Assembly (NCBI RefSeq): GCF_003330765.1
Contig: NZ_CP024902.1
Span: forward strand, 1,612,001 to 1,676,000
Reading direction: 5' to 3'
DNA length: 64,000 bases
DNA from: Burkholderia pyrrocinia
Lineage (GTDB): Bacteria > Pseudomonadota > Gammaproteobacteria > Burkholderiales > Burkholderiaceae
In this document: in pieces, positions 17,599 to 26,699 of the stretch
How the letters are laid out: each line of letters starts with the position of its first letter
Numbering within the stretch: position 1 is the first letter of the stretch
Position numbers and translations under genes: made by a program
The notes under the pieces: model-generated
What the model was told of the DNA's origin: nothing
The model's database searches: none
The model's input: the letters and a program-made list of their open reading frames with translations, nothing else

Positions 17599-17637
17599 CT
17601 TCTTGAGTGGTTAATCAAAAATTTATCGGAGAGTAAA

Positions 17638-18411
17638 GTGACACTGATTGAGAAGCTTTCACTAAAGGGAAAAGTTGCGCTTGTCACGGGCGGTGCAGGT
17701 GGAATCGGACAGGCTATCGCGAAGGAACTGCTGGCGCTTGGCGCAACGGTCGTTCTTTCCGACCGAGTTGCAGCCGCGGCCGAAGCAACTCGGGATCTTG
17801 AAGCCGAGCCCTCGAAGTTGGATTTCGTTTCATTTGACGTTGCCGACAGCCAGGCAGTTGCGAAGGGGGTTGGCGAAATTGTCGCGAAGCATGGTCGCTT
17901 GGACATCCTGGTTGCGAATGCAGGCGTCTCCTACGATGAAACCACACTGGAGCATACAGACGAGAGTTGGCGTAGGGTGATGGGGGTGAACCTGGACGGC
18001 GTGTTTTTCTGCATACGTGAAGCAGGGCGTGCAATGGCGAAGGCAGGCGGGGGTTCCATTGTTGCAATCTCGTCTATCTGCGGAGTGACAGCGGTTCGGC
18101 CGGAGGTTCACATCGGCTACGATGTGTCAAAGGCCGGTGTTGCCCATATGTGCAGAAATCTGGCGGTCGAGTGGGCGAAGCGAAATATCCGAGTCAACGC
18201 AGTCAGTCCAGCCTATGCCGAGACGGCAATGCTGCAAGCGGTTGGGGAAGAGAATCCTGCGGTTATGAAGCAATGGCTCGAGGATATGCCAATCGGACGC
18301 CTTATGAAGCCGGGCGAGGTTGCATCGGCTGTTGCATTCCTCGCTTCGGACGCGGCTAGCGGGATTTCCGGGCACAATCTCTTGGTCGACGGCGCCTATT
18401 CCGTTTCCTGA
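17638..18411 (+). CDS. Short-chain dehydrogenase/reductase (system 1 operon)
   Basis: A 257-residue classical SDR. The cofactor motif TGGAGGIG is at residues 17-24, with Asp at the end of beta-2 (VVLSDRV), which favours NAD(H). NAG is in LVANAGVS, the catalytic Ser is in SISSICG-like IVAISSICG, and YDVSK supplies the Tyr-x-x-x-Lys pair. The C-terminus ends GHNLLVDGAYSVS. The start is GTG with GGAGAGTAAA before it, 39 bp after the permease gene, so it belongs to the transport operon. It probably oxidises a hydroxyl of the imported compound or a derivative. Confidence 0.88.
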   Translation: MTLIEKLSLKGKVALVTGGAGGIGQAIAKELLALGATVVLSDRVAAAAEATRDLEAEPSKLDFVSFDVADSQAVAKGVGEIVAKHGRLDILVANAGVSYDETTLEHTDESWRRVMGVNLDGVFFCIREAGRAMAKAGGGSIVAISSICGVTAVRPEVHIGYDVSKAGVAHMCRNLAVEWAKRNIRVNAVSPAYAETAMLQAVGEENPAVMKQWLEDMPIGRLMKPGEVASAVAFLASDAASGISGHNLLVDGAYSVS

Positions 18412-18476
18412 CCGCAGACTGAGGCTGCAGACGTTTTCGGTGCACTGCGCGTCAGCGCCGTGCGCCGAACGTTCCC

Positions 18477-19622
18477 TTATCGAGCGGCCTGCTTCTTGTA
18501 GATGTGTGCGATTCGATGGAAGACCTCCTTTGGTTCCCATGGAGGCATTTGCTTGGATTTGAGATGATCGTCAGGATAGGTCTTGACCAATGAGAAACTC
18601 ATCATGTCGAGGTCTCGTGCTCCCTCGCCATGCCGATATGTCGGGAACGAGAAAACATAGATGAACACTCCGTCGACACCGGCATCGTTCAGCAATTCGA
18701 GTTGCTCCTCGACGTAATCGGCCTGTTCTCGCTCGCTTCGCGTCGGCACGATACCATCCGTGAAAATCCCCGTCCCGTCGGGGTTCGTTCCCTGCAGACG
18801 CATGAAGCCGCCGGCTCCTAGCTTGCCCGCTCCGTCATAGGCGCAGGAGCCTACCTCCATGACAACCAGCGGCTTGCTGAAGCGATAGCGATCCAGGGCT
18901 TCGGTGTATTGTTCCGCCGCTTCGCCGTTGCGGTAATGATCAATGCCGACGATATCGAGCGGACTCCAGTCCACCGCCTCCCACATGCCAGCTGAGTAAG
19001 TGACCGGGCCTTTGAAAGTCTTGCGCACTCCGTCGACGATCTGCCCGAGCGCCTCGTTGAACATTGCTGCCTTGGCTCGCAGTAGCAGGTCATCACCCGA
19101 TTTGACTGCCGCTTCGAGCCCTATCATGCCATGCACGCGTTCGATTACGGTCGACCCTTCAAGGATACCGTCATTGAATAAGGACATTTCGCAGCCGGCG
19201 ACAAAAACGATGTTGGTGCCTTCACTCCTCAACTGTTCTGCGGCGCGCGCGGCGTGCGCGAAATAGGCGGGCAACTCAGCGATCGGCACGTTCATCTTCC
19301 ACGGGTTGAAGAACACAGCAAGACCGGCCGCATGCGCGATACGCGATGCTGTTACTAGACGTTCGATTTCCTCCCCTTCGATGCGAATCGCGTTGGCATG
19401 CAGTCTGGTGGCGATGGTATTGATGTCATAGGCGACGAGTTTCGGATCGAAATGCTCGACGGAGTAGGGGTTGTCGGCCGTGAACCTCAAGCCCACGTCG
19501 TAGACGACGCCGCGATATTTCATATTGTCGATTCCTTTCATTGATGAAAATATGGGTAGGACTGGAAGCGAGGCTGACGCACCAGTGGCTACAGTCATTT
19601 TGAGTAGTGTTCTACGCTTCAC
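18477..19622 (-). CDS. Tat-exported glycoside-hydrolase-like TIM-barrel protein
   Basis: A 381-residue protein starting with a twin-arginine-like leader (KRRTLLKMTVATGASASLP), so probably exported folded. The mature part starts YRGVVYDVGLRF and has the alternating pattern of a TIM barrel. VFVAGCEMSLF and LVVMEVGSCAYDGAG place Glu residues at the ends of strands 4 and 7, as in clan GH-A glycosidases. Homologues are often labelled 'abortive infection protein', a name with no support here. The start is a GTG at 19622 with a weak ribosome site. It is convergent with the SDR gene and may release the transportable moiety from a glycoside; that is inference. Confidence 0.6.
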   Translation of the reverse strand: MKRRTLLKMTVATGASASLPVLPIFSSMKGIDNMKYRGVVYDVGLRFTADNPYSVEHFDPKLVAYDINTIATRLHANAIRIEGEEIERLVTASRIAHAAGLAVFFNPWKMNVPIAELPAYFAHAARAAEQLRSEGTNIVFVAGCEMSLFNDGILEGSTVIERVHGMIGLEAAVKSGDDLLLRAKAAMFNEALGQIVDGVRKTFKGPVTYSAGMWEAVDWSPLDIVGIDHYRNGEAAEQYTEALDRYRFSKPLVVMEVGSCAYDGAGKLGAGGFMRLQGTNPDGTGIFTDGIVPTRSEREQADYVEEQLELLNDAGVDGVFIYVFSFPTYRHGEGARDLDMMSFSLVKTYPDDHLKSKQMPPWEPKEVFHRIAHIYKKQAAR

Positions 19623-20248
19623 AGGATCCTACTCATCACCGCTATTGCAATGGATCACCCAACGTTGTCATGGTTCCGCTGACTCCGAGCCGGTTGCCGC
19701 GAAGCAGATGTATTGCCGGTCAACGCACGACGTCAGGCTTGACCGGCTCTCTGTCAGCCGCGATTGATTGTTTGCCGGACGCCACGTAGGCTGTGGCGAG
19801 CCATGACGAATCAGTGTGAGGGCCTTCCGGCGGGTACACCTTGGCCATTCTTCGATTTGCTTCGCAGCATCTCGAAAAAGTGCGCACCGGTGCGCAATCG
19901 GAACGGGGCGCACTGACACTCTTCATCGCCACTGTGCTGATGGGTAGTCGGTGAGCGGATTGTTTTGGACGAGGGGAGGTCTGCGCTGAGAACAAGACGG
20001 AGCGGCCGCAGTCTGAGATGGCAGGTTCGATCCGATTAGGAGGTCTCTGGCGCCTTGAGTGTCGACAAACATCACTTCCGCCGCGTGTTGCGCGGAGTCG
20101 AAAAGGCTGCGCGATCAATGCCGCATAGCTAGTCAGATCCAGGATCACGGAATTTCCACTGCAGCAATTGTTTGTCCGCTTTGCAGTGATCGGGCTAGCT
20201 ATATGTCCGGGACCAACGGACGCGGCCGACGGTCCCGGCGCGCCTGCA
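19623..20248. other. Intergenic region with a 16-bp palindrome
   Basis: No supported gene; the open frames are arginine/serine-rich and overlap. A perfect palindrome TGCGCACCGGTGCGCA is at 19881-19896, followed 12 bp later by GGCGCACT, a half copy. It lies about 260 bp upstream of the hydrolase-like gene (minus strand) and could be an operator. Confidence 0.4.
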
Positions 20249-21103
20249 TTACTTGAACTGTTGAATCGTCGCGTTGTAGGCACGTGCTGCCATCTCTTCC
20301 AGCGGAAGCTTCCGCTCGACTTCGGACAGAATTTCGACGCCCCACGGACCGTCGAAGCCAGTCGCCTGGACAGCCTTAATGAACCCCTTGACATCGAGTA
20401 CACCCTCGCCAGGAAGACGACGCTTGTGGCAGGTGTCCATCCAGAGAGGTTCGATCGCATAGCGATCTGCATCGTCAAGTTCGATGCCTTTGATGAATTG
20501 CGGCTTGATGGTTGCGATTTCCTTGAAATCGATGTTGCCGCGCGAGAGATGCCAAATGTCGAGCAGAAGACCAGCGTTCGCCTTGTTGGCGCCCTCGACG
20601 ATCGCTTTGCCAGTCTCGATTGTGCGGATGTTGCTGAACGGCATGATTTCGAGCATTACCTGGGTGCCACGCTTCTCGGCGTCTTCGGCGAGCTTGGCGA
20701 ACTCCTCCACCATCAGGGGGATGTTTGCGATGTCCTCGCCGATCCCAGGTCCGACTTTGACGATGCGCGCCCGCAATTCTTCAGCGGCCTTCAGGTAGTA
20801 GTAGCGCATGCTGTCGGACGCGCGACGACGTTCGCCGGTCTGATACCAATCGACGAGGAACTCGAACTCTACGTGCTTGATGTCGTTCGCTTCGAGGATA
20901 CGTCGCATTTCTGCGAAGCCAATCTTGTCGACAGTCGCATAGATGTCCGAGTGAATGAGCCCAATGCCCGACCATCCTGCTTGGGCAGCGGCCTCAACGC
21001 GGTCCTTGAAGCTGAACGGGCTGATCTCAGTTGGACCAAACGGATACACGTCGCCCGATAGCGTGAAATAGGCTGCTACGAGCTCAACATTCGACTTTGA
21101 CAT
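20249..21103 (-). CDS. Sugar isomerase/dehydratase-like TIM barrel, second copy
   Basis: A 284-residue paralogue of the 12803 gene, same superfamily. Shared landmarks are AAYFTLSGDVYPFGPTEISP, FKDRVEAAAQAGWSGIGL, MLEIMPFSNI, LLDIWHLSRGN, GIELDDAD and WGVEILSEVERK, which supply the metal and acid/base residues of the barrel. The many differences argue for a distinct substrate or step rather than a recent duplication. It is divergent from the second ABC operon, with regulatory element B between them. Two dehydratase-like barrels plus two dehydrogenases are what a two-step dehydration of a cyclic polyol would need; the reaction is inferred. Confidence 0.8.
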   Translation of the reverse strand: MSKSNVELVAAYFTLSGDVYPFGPTEISPFSFKDRVEAAAQAGWSGIGLIHSDIYATVDKIGFAEMRRILEANDIKHVEFEFLVDWYQTGERRRASDSMRYYYLKAAEELRARIVKVGPGIGEDIANIPLMVEEFAKLAEDAEKRGTQVMLEIMPFSNIRTIETGKAIVEGANKANAGLLLDIWHLSRGNIDFKEIATIKPQFIKGIELDDADRYAIEPLWMDTCHKRRLPGEGVLDVKGFIKAVQATGFDGPWGVEILSEVERKLPLEEMAARAYNATIQQFK

Positions 21104-21313
21104 TTCGATTCTCTCGATAGGGAACAGGTTGGTGACGACATAGTATGGTCGCCGTGTACCTGACTATCGCGTAGAAATCTGGGATGATAAACACATCTGC
21201 GTTCCACTGAATGTAGAAATTTTCTCTACGAAGAATAGGGGACATAGTGAGTCGAAGGCATCGAGCGAAATTGTGCACTTTGCCGTGGTGATCTGCGCTC
21301 TCTCAGCGCATAT

Positions 21314-21355
21314 TTCCGCTACCCGGAAATAACTTTTCGTGGGCCCGCATTTTTC
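21314..21355 (+). promoter_or_regulatory. Regulatory element B
   Basis: TTCCG-CTACC-CGGAAA, 17 bp, GCATTTTTC. A candidate -10 (TACTGT, 21373-21378) follows 17 bp later. With a start point near 21385, the centre of the dyad is at about -64, the classical LysR recognition position. The binding-protein ATG is at 21441. Confidence 0.8.
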
Positions 21356-21440
21356 TTTGAGCTCGCAGCCCGTACTGTTGCCTCGAAAACATCAAAACCA
21401 ACACGCTCAATATCGGGTGTGATCTAGAAGGAGACACAGT

Positions 21441-22403
21441 ATGATCAATATCAATCGATATGTCGCCAGCGTAGCCATCGCAACGCTGGCGGCGAGCACA
21501 GCGGCGAGCGCGACCAGTCAGCCGCCGCGCGTTACGCTTCTGATGCCAACACAGAGCGTCGAATACTGGGCGCTCTACATCAAGGGCTTCAAGAAAGAGG
21601 CACAAGCTCAGGGCATTAACCTCGATGTGAAGGTTACGAACTACGACGCCAACGAACAGGCTACGCAGGTCGAGCAAGCTCTCGCACAAAAGCCGGACGT
21701 CATCGTGCTCGTCCCGGTCGACTCAAGTGCGATGGTCCCGTCGATTCGCAAAATCGACCAGGCGAAGATTCCGCTTGTGATTTCCAATTCGATGCCGGAT
21801 CAGAAGTACTCCCGATACTGGAAGGTGTTCACCGGGCCGAACGACATCAGCAACGGCCAGGCCGCAGCCAAGGCCATGGTCCAGGGCTTCAAGGATAAGG
21901 GCTACGGTGCGACCGGCAAGGTGATCGTCATCAACGGGCCGATGGGTACTCCGCCGCAGCTCCAGCGCTATCAGGGGTTCGTTGATGAACTGAAAAAAGA
22001 GGCACCGGGAATTCAGGTCGTGGGCGCTCTTCCGGGCGACTGGGACGCCGTCAAGGCGGGCGCCGCCGCTTCGGCACTGTTCACGCAGTACAAGGACGTG
22101 AAGGGCGTCTACACCGAAAACGATGCACAGCTGCGAGGCACTGTTACCGCAGCCGAACGTCTTGGCCTCGATCCTTCCAAGCTTGTGCTCGTCGGCCACG
22201 GCTGCGACCAGTCCGGCGTCGACCTGATCAACGCCGGCAAGGCATACGCCGATGTCGAGCAGTCTCCTTTCGACGACGGCGCATATGCGGCCAAGGCAGC
22301 AAAGATGCTGGCTACCGGCGGTACCCCGCAGGCGCTCCAGTATCTGCCGAACCCGATCGCGACGAAGGCCGACGTGAAAGTCTGCTATTCCCAGAAGAAG
22401 TGA
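21441..22403 (+). CDS. Sugar ABC transporter, periplasmic binding protein (system 2)
   Basis: A 320-residue exported protein. The signal peptide runs to about ASA-TSQPP (VAIATLAASTAASA). The mature domain is Peripla_BP_4: RVTLLMPTQSVEYWALYIKG, then ATQVEQALAQKPDVIVLVPVDSSA, IPLVISNSMPD, GKVIVINGPMGTPPQLQRYQGF and GVYTENDAQLRG. It is only distantly related to the system 1 binding protein, which suggests a different ligand. AAGGAGACAC precedes the ATG. It leads an operon with the Gfo/Idh gene; the matching ATPase and permeases start at 24101. Confidence 0.92.
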   Translation: MININRYVASVAIATLAASTAASATSQPPRVTLLMPTQSVEYWALYIKGFKKEAQAQGINLDVKVTNYDANEQATQVEQALAQKPDVIVLVPVDSSAMVPSIRKIDQAKIPLVISNSMPDQKYSRYWKVFTGPNDISNGQAAAKAMVQGFKDKGYGATGKVIVINGPMGTPPQLQRYQGFVDELKKEAPGIQVVGALPGDWDAVKAGAAASALFTQYKDVKGVYTENDAQLRGTVTAAERLGLDPSKLVLVGHGCDQSGVDLINAGKAYADVEQSPFDDGAYAAKAAKMLATGGTPQALQYLPNPIATKADVKVCYSQKK

Positions 22404-22498
22404 TCGGCAGTTGAGGCAGTAGTCAATTCTGCCTCGCGCGCTCCAGTCATTTCGACGATCGCGGCACGACGTGCTGCGATCGATATTTGGAGGCTTGG

Positions 22499-23620
22499 AT
22501 GAGACGAGAGATTGGTGTCGGCGTGATCGGAACAGGATTCATGGGAAGGGCACATGCGCTCGCCTACCGTGCTGTGCCCAACGCCTTCCCGGAGTCGTTA
22601 TGGCCGCGCCTCGTCGCGGTGGCAGACGTCAATGAGGCGGGTGCGCGGCAAGCCCAGGAGCAGTTCGGGTTCGAGCGGGCAACCACGGACTGGAAATCAC
22701 TGCTCATAGACGAGGCAATCAAAGTGATCTCCATCACGACGCCGTGCAGCCTTCATCGCGAGATGGCGCTTGCGGCGATATCAGCTGGCAAGCACGTGCA
22801 CTGTGAAAAACCTATCGCCCCTTCCGCCACCGACGCACTGGCGATGGTCGAAGCTGCCGCGGCGGCAGGAGTGGTGACGCAGGTCGGATACAACTACATC
22901 AAGAATCCGATGCTTGCTCTTGCGCGCCGCATGATCGCCGATGGCGAGCTTGGCGACATTACCAGCTTTCGTGGTGTGCACGCCGAAGATTATATGGCAG
23001 ACCCCGAAATTCCATACGGCTGGCGAGTGGACCCGGAAAATGGCGCAGGCGCGCTTGCTGAGATCGGCAACCATATCATCGGGCTGTCCCGCTTCCTTCT
23101 TGGGTCGATCGTGGAAGTGACAGCGCAACTCGAGACAGTAAACAAGGCACGCCCGGTCGCTGCCGGCGCGCGCGAGCGACGCGAGGTGAAGGTCGACGAT
23201 ATCGCACGCTTGATTGTCACTTTCGCGCGAGGCTGCGCGGGCACTCTCGAAGCGAACTGGGCAGCAACAGGGCGCAAGATGCAGCTCGAGTTCGAAGTCT
23301 ATGGGACCAAAGGAGCGCTCATATTCTCCCAGGAGCGCTTCAACGAGCTTAATTTTTATCGCAGTGGCGACGACCCGCGTACTTCCGGATTTACTCGTAT
23401 CGAGGCGGGGCCCGCACACCCACCGTATGCGAACTTCACAATTGCCGGGGGGCACCAGATTGGGTTCAACGATCTCAAGACCATCGAGATGGCGGGATTT
23501 CTCGATGCAATCGAGGGCGGGCAGAGGGCGTTTCCGGACTTCCAGGAAGCGTGGGAGATTCAGCGCGTCGTCGACTGCGCCATCAGGTCGTCTGTCGAGA
23601 GATGTTCGATCGCACTCTGA
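22499..23620 (+). CDS. Gfo/Idh/MocA-family dehydrogenase
   Basis: A 373-residue NAD(P)-dependent oxidoreductase. The N-terminal Rossmann motif is VGVIGTGFMGRAHA. The CEKP motif (HVHCEKPIAPSATDA) carries the conserved catalytic Lys, and GGALAEIGNH-like GAGALAEIGNHIIGLSRFLLG supplies the catalytic His of the C-terminal alpha/beta domain. Family members oxidise one secondary hydroxyl of inositols, glucosides or sugar acids. The ATG at 22499 with GGAGG (22489-22493) is clearly better than the TTG at 22487. It lies between the binding protein and the rest of transporter 2, so it likely acts on what that system imports. Confidence 0.88.
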   Translation: MRREIGVGVIGTGFMGRAHALAYRAVPNAFPESLWPRLVAVADVNEAGARQAQEQFGFERATTDWKSLLIDEAIKVISITTPCSLHREMALAAISAGKHVHCEKPIAPSATDALAMVEAAAAAGVVTQVGYNYIKNPMLALARRMIADGELGDITSFRGVHAEDYMADPEIPYGWRVDPENGAGALAEIGNHIIGLSRFLLGSIVEVTAQLETVNKARPVAAGARERREVKVDDIARLIVTFARGCAGTLEANWAATGRKMQLEFEVYGTKGALIFSQERFNELNFYRSGDDPRTSGFTRIEAGPAHPPYANFTIAGGHQIGFNDLKTIEMAGFLDAIEGGQRAFPDFQEAWEIQRVVDCAIRSSVERCSIAL

Positions 23621-23721
23621 ACGGGAGAGGGATGTTCCAAGTTGGGCGGCTACCGGTGCGAGATATTGCCGGAGCCGCATTTTTTTGACCTGAATCTTCT
23701 TCTCGAGTTTGTCGCCGATAT

Positions 23722-23763
23722 TTCCGCCGAGAGGAAAGATCATTTTTCCTCCCGGCATTTTTC
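23722..23763 (+). promoter_or_regulatory. Regulatory element C
   Basis: TTCCG-CCGAG-AGGAAA, 17 bp, GCATTTTTC. The right half differs in one base. Inside it, GAGGAAA and TTTCCTC form an additional inverted repeat (23730-23750). A candidate -10 (TAATAT) follows 17 bp later. It lies about 340 bp before the ATPase gene at 24101, in a 480-bp gap with no other feature. Confidence 0.75.
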
Positions 23764-24100
23764 TTTTCGGAGCGATGAAATAATATTTTCGTCAACAATC
23801 GCGAAATCGCCGCAGCGGTCCACGACACGGAGGCAACGCGTTGTCAAAAGCTTGGGCGTAGCGCACACCACCGTCCCTTCTCACGGTGGCTTCACCCTGC
23901 GATGACCGATCAGATGTGGTAGTCGGCACTGGCTTGTAGAAGTGCGATCGGCGACCTCTGTCGACCGTGGTGTGCCGTCCGATTATTGATGCGATGCGGA
24001 TCCGAGATTGATTGACGGTGACAGAGGGGCGGTGCAACAAGGTGGATGCAGGACTATAGGCGAATTGGCGACTCGACCGATTCACCATTGGAGGAAGACA

Positions 24101-25684
24101 ATGCTACTAGATCCGATCAACGGTGTTCCTACCGTTGAAACACCGAGCCTGATGAGCGCCAGAAACCTCACCAAGCAATACGGCGGCGTCAAGGCACTGA
24201 CAGGAGTGAGCCTGGAGCTCGTCCCCGGCGAAATCCACGCGCTTTGTGGTGAAAATGGCGCAGGGAAAAGCACGTTCATCAAAATTCTTGGGGGGCTGGT
24301 TGAGCCAGACAATGGTTCGATCATTGTTGCTGGCCAGCAGTTGAAGCTCGGTCATCGCACGGATCCCAAACTAATCTCGATTGTTCACCAGGAGTTGGCG
24401 ATTGTCCCCACCCTCTCGGTGCTCGACAACATCCTTCTGGGCGGCTCGGACCAGCACACGATCTATTTGCGTAGCCGCTATCGCGATACGGTTCGTGGAC
24501 ATCTCGATTCTGTTGGACTCTCGCACGTAAAGCTGGAAACGCAAGCGTCGCGACTGAGTCTCGCTGAGTGTCAATTGGTCGAGATTGCGCGAGGCATGTC
24601 TCGGCAGGCAAAAATTCTTTTACTCGACGAACCGACCGCCACACTGTCGGACGCCGAAATCGTGCGCGTGTTTGATGTTGCGCGACGTCTGCGGGATCAA
24701 GGGGCGGCGATGATCTTTGTCAGTCATCGACTTGACGAGGTCTTTGCATTAACCGACCGAATTACTGTCTTTCGAAACGGTCAGCACGTTATCACGAGCA
24801 AAACCTCCGATATGACTACCAGCGAGGTGGTGAAGGCGATGATTGGTCGTGAACTCGTGCGTCGTCCCGTCAAGGAAACGAAAGAACATACGTCGCTTCC
24901 GTCGCGTCTGTCGGTGAGGAATCTCAACGTCGGAGACAAACTGCAAGATCTCAGCATCGACGTCGCACCGGGGGAGATCGTAGCGGTCGTCGGACAGCTC
25001 GGATCTGGTGCCGAAATGGTCGTAGAAGCGCTCGCTGGGCTCCGCGGCGACGTCTCGAAGTCTGTGAAGTTGGATGGGGAGCCGGCAAAGATCGACAGCG
25101 TGGGAAGCGCTCTTCGTTGCGGTATCGGTTACGTCGCCGAGGATCGCGCAGACAAGGGCGTGTTTCTTGACGCTCCGATCGGTATCAACATCACCGCATC
25201 GGTAATGTCGAAGTTCAGCCGCGCTGGCGTCATGCAGCGAGCGGCTGAGGCGGCGGAAGCGAGGCGTCTCGCCGGCATGTTTGCGATAGATGCGAAGCGG
25301 CTGCCGCACGAGGTCTCCACCCTAAGCGGCGGTAACCAGCAGAAGGTCTCGCTCGCCAAGGCGGCGGCGCTCGCGCCGAAGCTCCTGCTGCTGAACGAGC
25401 CAACGCGCGGTGTGGATATCGGGGCGCGCAGCGAAATCTATTCGACCCTGCGGAAGATGGCGGACGATGGTTTGGCCGTGGTTTTCTACTCGACCGACCT
25501 TGAGGAAATCCTCGAACTCGCGGATACGGTGGTGACGATCTTCCGAGGTCAGATGGTTCGTCGCAAGCCGCGACACGAGATCGATGGCGATACGGTCCTG
25601 CATGACATCGTCGCAGGTGAGGGCGAGGCGGCGGGTGACCACGCTTCGCTCAGAACTCAACGCGTGGAGGCTGGCCATGCATAA
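24101..25684 (+). CDS. Sugar ABC transporter ATP-binding protein, two NBDs (system 2)
   Basis: A 527-residue tandem NBD protein of the RbsA/XylG type. NBD1 has GENGAGKS at residues 50-57, signature LSLAECQ and Walker B LLLDEPTATLSD. NBD2 has the degenerate P-loop GQLGSGAE usual for this subfamily, signature LSGGNQQK, and LLLLNEPTRGVD in which Asn432 replaces the Walker B Asp but Glu433 is kept. The ATG at 24101 has GGAGGAAG before it. The stop overlaps the permease start by 8 bp, so translation is probably coupled. Confidence 0.92.
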   Translation: MLLDPINGVPTVETPSLMSARNLTKQYGGVKALTGVSLELVPGEIHALCGENGAGKSTFIKILGGLVEPDNGSIIVAGQQLKLGHRTDPKLISIVHQELAIVPTLSVLDNILLGGSDQHTIYLRSRYRDTVRGHLDSVGLSHVKLETQASRLSLAECQLVEIARGMSRQAKILLLDEPTATLSDAEIVRVFDVARRLRDQGAAMIFVSHRLDEVFALTDRITVFRNGQHVITSKTSDMTTSEVVKAMIGRELVRRPVKETKEHTSLPSRLSVRNLNVGDKLQDLSIDVAPGEIVAVVGQLGSGAEMVVEALAGLRGDVSKSVKLDGEPAKIDSVGSALRCGIGYVAEDRADKGVFLDAPIGINITASVMSKFSRAGVMQRAAEAAEARRLAGMFAIDAKRLPHEVSTLSGGNQQKVSLAKAAALAPKLLLLNEPTRGVDIGARSEIYSTLRKMADDGLAVVFYSTDLEEILELADTVVTIFRGQMVRRKPRHEIDGDTVLHDIVAGEGEAAGDHASLRTQRVEAGHA

Positions 25685-26687
25685 AACCGCTCTTGAACCC
25701 TCTATGCGGGCTTCCCCTACATTCTATAGGCGCTGGGCTTCGGCCCTGTTCGGCAGCACGAGTATTCATGCGGGCTCCATCCGAGTTGCAACGCTATTGC
25801 TGATCATCGTTGCAGCGGTCGTCGTTCCTCATTTCACCGATTTCGGCAACGTCCAGTCGCTGATGTACTCGGTTTCCGCGGTCGGAGTCGGTGCAGTCGG
25901 GATGGCGCTCGTCACACTGAGCGGAAATCTGTTCATGCTCTCGATGGGCGCGACGGCTGCGGTGTCGACGGTAATGTTCGCTGCACTGATCCACCTCGGA
26001 CTCGGCGTAACCGTTCTCGCCGTCGTTCTTGCTGGTCTTGCGATGGGCATTGCGCAGGGCGCCATCATCGCGCTGGGCAGGGCGAATCCGATCATCACGA
26101 CGATCGCGACCTCTTCCATCATTCTCGGCGCAGGCGTGCTCTATACCGGCGGCCTTACCATCATCGGAGATGGCGATGCAACCTGGCTCGGTCAAGGCAA
26201 GTTCTTTGGCTGGTTGCCGACCCAGATCATCGTACTCGCCGTTTTCGTGATCATCGGGAGTTTCATACTGCAGAAGACGCGTATCGGACGGGAGATCAGG
26301 TTCATTGGCATGCGTTCGGAGGTTGCTCGCATCGCGGGTCTGCGCCTGATGGCGGCCACCCTGTTCTGCTACGGATTTGCAGGCGCGGCGGCGGCGCTCG
26401 CCGGATCTCTCATCGCATCGTCGTCCGCGCAAGGAAATCTCACCTACGGGGTCGATCTCGACTTCAACGCAATCGCCGCAGTGCTGGTCGGCGGTATCTC
26501 GATCCGTGGCGGACGCGGACAGATATCGGACGCGGTTACCGGCGCCATCTTCCTCGCTGTGATCAGTAATATCCTGCTCGTGAGCGGCGTTAGTTACGAG
26601 TATCAATTGGTCGTCAAAGGCATGGTGGTGCTGGGGGCGGTCGTGTTCGGTGCGTTGCTCGCCCGTCTCGGGCCCAGCAAGAAATAA
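25677..26687 (+). CDS. Sugar ABC transporter permease 1 (system 2)
   Basis: A 336-residue BPD_transp_2 family membrane protein. Hydrophobic segments start at VATLLLIIVAAVVVPHF; LVTLSGNLFMLSMGATAAV corresponds to the family's second-helix motif, and IRFIGMRSEVARIAGLRLM is the ATPase-contact loop. AVLVGGISIRGGRGQISDAVTG completes the signature. The ATG at 25677 follows GGAGG and overlaps the ATPase stop. A second permease gene follows 12 bp later, so the transporter core is likely a heterodimer. Confidence 0.92.
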   Translation: MHKTALEPSMRASPTFYRRWASALFGSTSIHAGSIRVATLLLIIVAAVVVPHFTDFGNVQSLMYSVSAVGVGAVGMALVTLSGNLFMLSMGATAAVSTVMFAALIHLGLGVTVLAVVLAGLAMGIAQGAIIALGRANPIITTIATSSIILGAGVLYTGGLTIIGDGDATWLGQGKFFGWLPTQIIVLAVFVIIGSFILQKTRIGREIRFIGMRSEVARIAGLRLMAATLFCYGFAGAAAALAGSLIASSSAQGNLTYGVDLDFNAIAAVLVGGISIRGGRGQISDAVTGAIFLAVISNILLVSGVSYEYQLVVKGMVVLGAVVFGALLARLGPSKK

Positions 26688-26699
26688 GCGGAGAGCGAA

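Noticed and set aside
18477..19622. Abortive-infection protein
   Set aside because: Homologues carry this label by annotation transfer. The Tat leader and barrel pattern point to an exported enzyme, not a phage-exclusion protein.
20168..21061. 297-codon plus-strand ORF
   Set aside because: Antisense to the TIM-barrel gene at 20249-21103, which has clear family motifs.
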